Assembly: GCF_035582795.1 (NCBI RefSeq)
Contig: NC_134367.1
Location: 111,462,062-111,526,061, forward strand
Source of the DNA: Mycteria americana
Lineage: Eukaryota; Chordata; Aves; Ciconiiformes; Ciconiidae
Reading direction: 5' to 3'
Length of the DNA stretch: 64,000 nucleotides
Under the pieces are notes generated by a model that ran no database searches, had not been told where the DNA came from, and saw only the letters and a program-made list of their open reading frames with translations. How positions within the stretch are numbered: position 1 is the stretch's first letter; each line of letters begins with the position of its first letter. This document shows positions 61,288 to 64,000 of this stretch, one piece after another. The translations under genes were made by a program, and so were the position numbers.

Positions 61288-64000
61288 TTGTTGTGCTGCT
61301 TAGTTACTGTTTCTTTTCTTTTTGAACATTTGTGTGGAAGAGATATTATGGTAGATTCTATATCTGGGAGGATGAGGAACATATAAGGAAAGCAATATAT
61401 CATCTTTTGAACAAATGCTAAACTTCTGCTAGTAAGCCAAAGGTAAAGAAAGAATGTGATAGTGAGGAGGGCTCCCTTTTACAGCTGTCTATTCCTGCTT
61501 CGAATGTGGTGAGCAAATGGAGGAATGTATCAAGCTTTTTTAAAAAAAAATCCAGTTTGCTATGTAGAGGGTTTTAAAGGACTTTTCTTTCCAGATTAAG
61601 ATTTTCTGTTATTTATAGCCACATAAGAGATGTTTTATGTGTAATACCAATACATTATTTGTGCATGTAATGAAAGAAAGACAACTGCTATGGTCTTCCT
61701 TAGCCTGGGAATGAACTTCAGCCTCTCTAGTTTTCCTATTCTTAGAGTTGGCCGCTGCCCATATTCACCTGGGCACTAGTGGAAAATTGAATGAAGCTGT
61801 TTGGCAGCAGTTTGCAGTCGTTTTACAAATGAACAGTCAAAGCGGTGGAAAGGCAAAGTGATTAAACTTCTTACAGTGGATTTAATCCATTGTAGGTGTA
61901 CTGTGACCAATGCTGTCACTTTGGTTTTAGAGCACTGGGGTATGGTTTAGCCTATAACAAGCACTTACCTGGTGGAGATGCATCAGTGGAAACATAAAAA
62001 ATAAAAACATACAATGAAGAACATACGATATTGAAACCTAGCTACATGGCGTGCTTCAGGTAAGAAAGACCTTAGGTAAGGAATGAGGTGAACGTAAAAG
62101 AATAGCAGGACGAAAGATGCCTAAAGCTGGACACTTCGGAAGTGGAGTAACTAATGGTAACTCTGAGGGCCCGCTGAGCCTGAGAGACCACCTCTGTAGC
62201 TCTACATCTCTGAGAGAGAGAGGGACGGAGAATAGAAAGGAGCACAGGCTTTCTTGAAAAGGTTTCTGAAAGCTCCGTCAGCCTTACTGTCCTCTCAAAA
62301 GATTTCCTCCTAGCTGTACAGTCTCCATGCTAGCCCTTCGGGTTGGTCGACTTCCAGTTAAATGAGATAGTCAGCATGGTCTAGTGCAGAGGTTGGAAAG
62401 TTTTCAAGCATTGCTTGCCACGCTGTATTTTTCTTTCTAAATCAGAGGTTCAGTGGGCTAATAGACAGCATTTTGGAGATACGAGATCTGTCCCTCATGA
62501 AGGCAAGCTGCTGCTGAGCAGCCGAGTATCGTGCCTCCCCGGCAGGCAGTCCCTTGGACCCTCAGCTTCATCTCAAGATGCAACCGTTGCCGTTTTGCTG
62601 TGCCTCTGTGTCAGGCTCAGCCCACGTGCCATCCTCTACCACCGTGCTGTCAGCCACTGACTCCCGGTCTAACAACCAGGTCGTCTGATTCAGGCTTAGA
62701 AAATGTGGGTTTTCTCACCAGCTCTGTGCTGATATATTACATCACCTTGATCCAATAATTTCTCTTCCATTTGCCTTATTTACCCTTCTGACCTTGGTCC
62801 TGTTTCTCTCCTTAGGTTAAGAAATATTCCGGAATAGAGTATCTTTTATTTTAATGCATTATTAGAGCTCCACTGGACATGCAATGAAATCATGGCAGGG
62901 ATTATGGCAAGCTTGCCACCATCCACGATGGAAATAAAGAGCATCCTGCTGGTGTGAGAACCGTTGTACTGGGGAGACCTTGTCATGGTGATAATGATAT
63001 AAGGATATAAAACTCTGCTATGAAAGAGATGTGCACTCTAGCAAGCAGGCTTCATTTCTGTCCAAATGCCAGCGTGGCTTATTATTTTCTAATGAAATGA
63101 AATATATTCTTGCTCTCTGAAGTAGACTGTGTTGATTTAATTTGTGTTTTATGATCAAGATTCTAAATTTCATATCTTTTATGTTCTTTAAGTAGTGAGC
63201 AGGGATTTAGCTGCATGAGACCCATTAATATCAATACAGCTAACTCCCCATGCCCTTCTTTAAGGACTATTTTATATATAACAACATGGAATTTCACCTC
63301 TCCATATTTTTCTCAGTCTCTGCAGGAAAAAACAGTGATAGCTAATCTGAAGGCAAGCAGACATTTTATTATTGCTCTCAAAGCAGTAAGCATTTTTAGT
63401 ACTCTGAATTTTTTCCTGCTGACAAACAACAGGCAGTGTATAACATAGAAATCAAATAGCTGCTTTTTTGTGGGCTGGCTTGGGGAAAGTAACAGAACAA
63501 TCTCAGGCAAGAAATCACAGATTATTATTTATTTTATGAATTTCAGTGTGCTGCCTTTTGAGTTTTTTGCTTTAGAGAATTGGTATGCACTAAGTTAGGG
63601 AGATACCTCTCCAGTGTGAAATATTAGAAAAGGAATGTTCACTTTTCCAGATGAAATTTTCTGGGTTTGCTTCCTTCCTCACATATGAATAAAAATGAGA
63701 CAACTACTGTTGAGAATGACAATAGGGAAAAAAAGACATGTTTTCCAAGCAAAAGATGTGAACTTTATTCTTTCATTGTCCTTACAAACCATGTATTCCG
63801 TCTTTTCATCTCAACCATTAAATTTGTCTCTCTGTGCCTTCCCCTACTAAAAGACAAAATTCACATCTTAAACACTTGTTTTTCATCTTGTTACTATCCA
63901 GGAGAATGGAACAACCTGAGGATGATGCTGGATGATTTTGAGTATTTTGCAGCTGTCAGCATCACCTGCGGACTGTGGGTGGGTCTCGGACATAACAAGG
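61288..64000. other. Intergenic DNA to the right edge
   Basis: No exon, RNA gene or transposon is recognised. The open frames are short and lack splice context. The next gene in the known vertebrate order (MSH6, + strand) would lie beyond the window if synteny is kept. Confidence 0.5.

Overview
The window is vertebrate nuclear DNA and almost certainly from a bird. It holds CR1 LINE tails with the typical reverse-transcriptase end and short 3' terminal repeats, several solo LTRs of an avian ERV family, and large introns and intergenic DNA with few genes. The species cannot be named from the sequence.

Two protein-coding genes can be supported. At the left edge (375-545, + strand) is the last coding exon of MSH2, the mismatch-repair MutS homologue. 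It is followed by a short 3' UTR with a canonical poly(A) signal at 758-763. In the middle, on the - strand, lies a complete two-exon gene for a THIK-type two-pore-domain potassium channel. Exon 1 is 53206-53557 and exon 2 is 31494-32389, separated by a 20.8 kb intron that splits the first selectivity filter. The joined reading frame is 415 residues. I call it KCNK12 (THIK-2) rather than KCNK13 because it sits tail to tail with MSH2, the arrangement known from human chromosome 2p. Exon 1 lies in a strong CpG island of about 52.64-54.26 kb that also holds the presumed promoter. A near-perfect RFX X-box palindrome sits just inside intron 1.

Region by region: 1-0.8 kb is the MSH2 3' end. 0.8-31.4 kb is intergenic and holds one solo LTR (9146-9743) and two short CR1 tails. 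31.5-53.6 kb is KCNK12; its intron carries three more LTRs (33201-33779, 37417-37990, 50612-51150), a 1 kb truncated CR1 (47041-48024) and a compound tetranucleotide microsatellite. 53.6-54.3 kb is the promoter side of the CpG island. 54.3-64 kb is upstream intergenic DNA with one CR1 tail. MSH6, the next gene in the human order, is not seen.

No undescribed gene system was found. The most useful observations are the exact 5-bp target-site duplications of the solo LTRs, a modular swap between LTR subtypes, the X-box, the conserved arginine cluster at the channel N-terminus, and scattered relics resembling an old amniote palindromic repeat. The two genes do unrelated jobs, DNA repair and membrane potential, and share only their neighbourhood.
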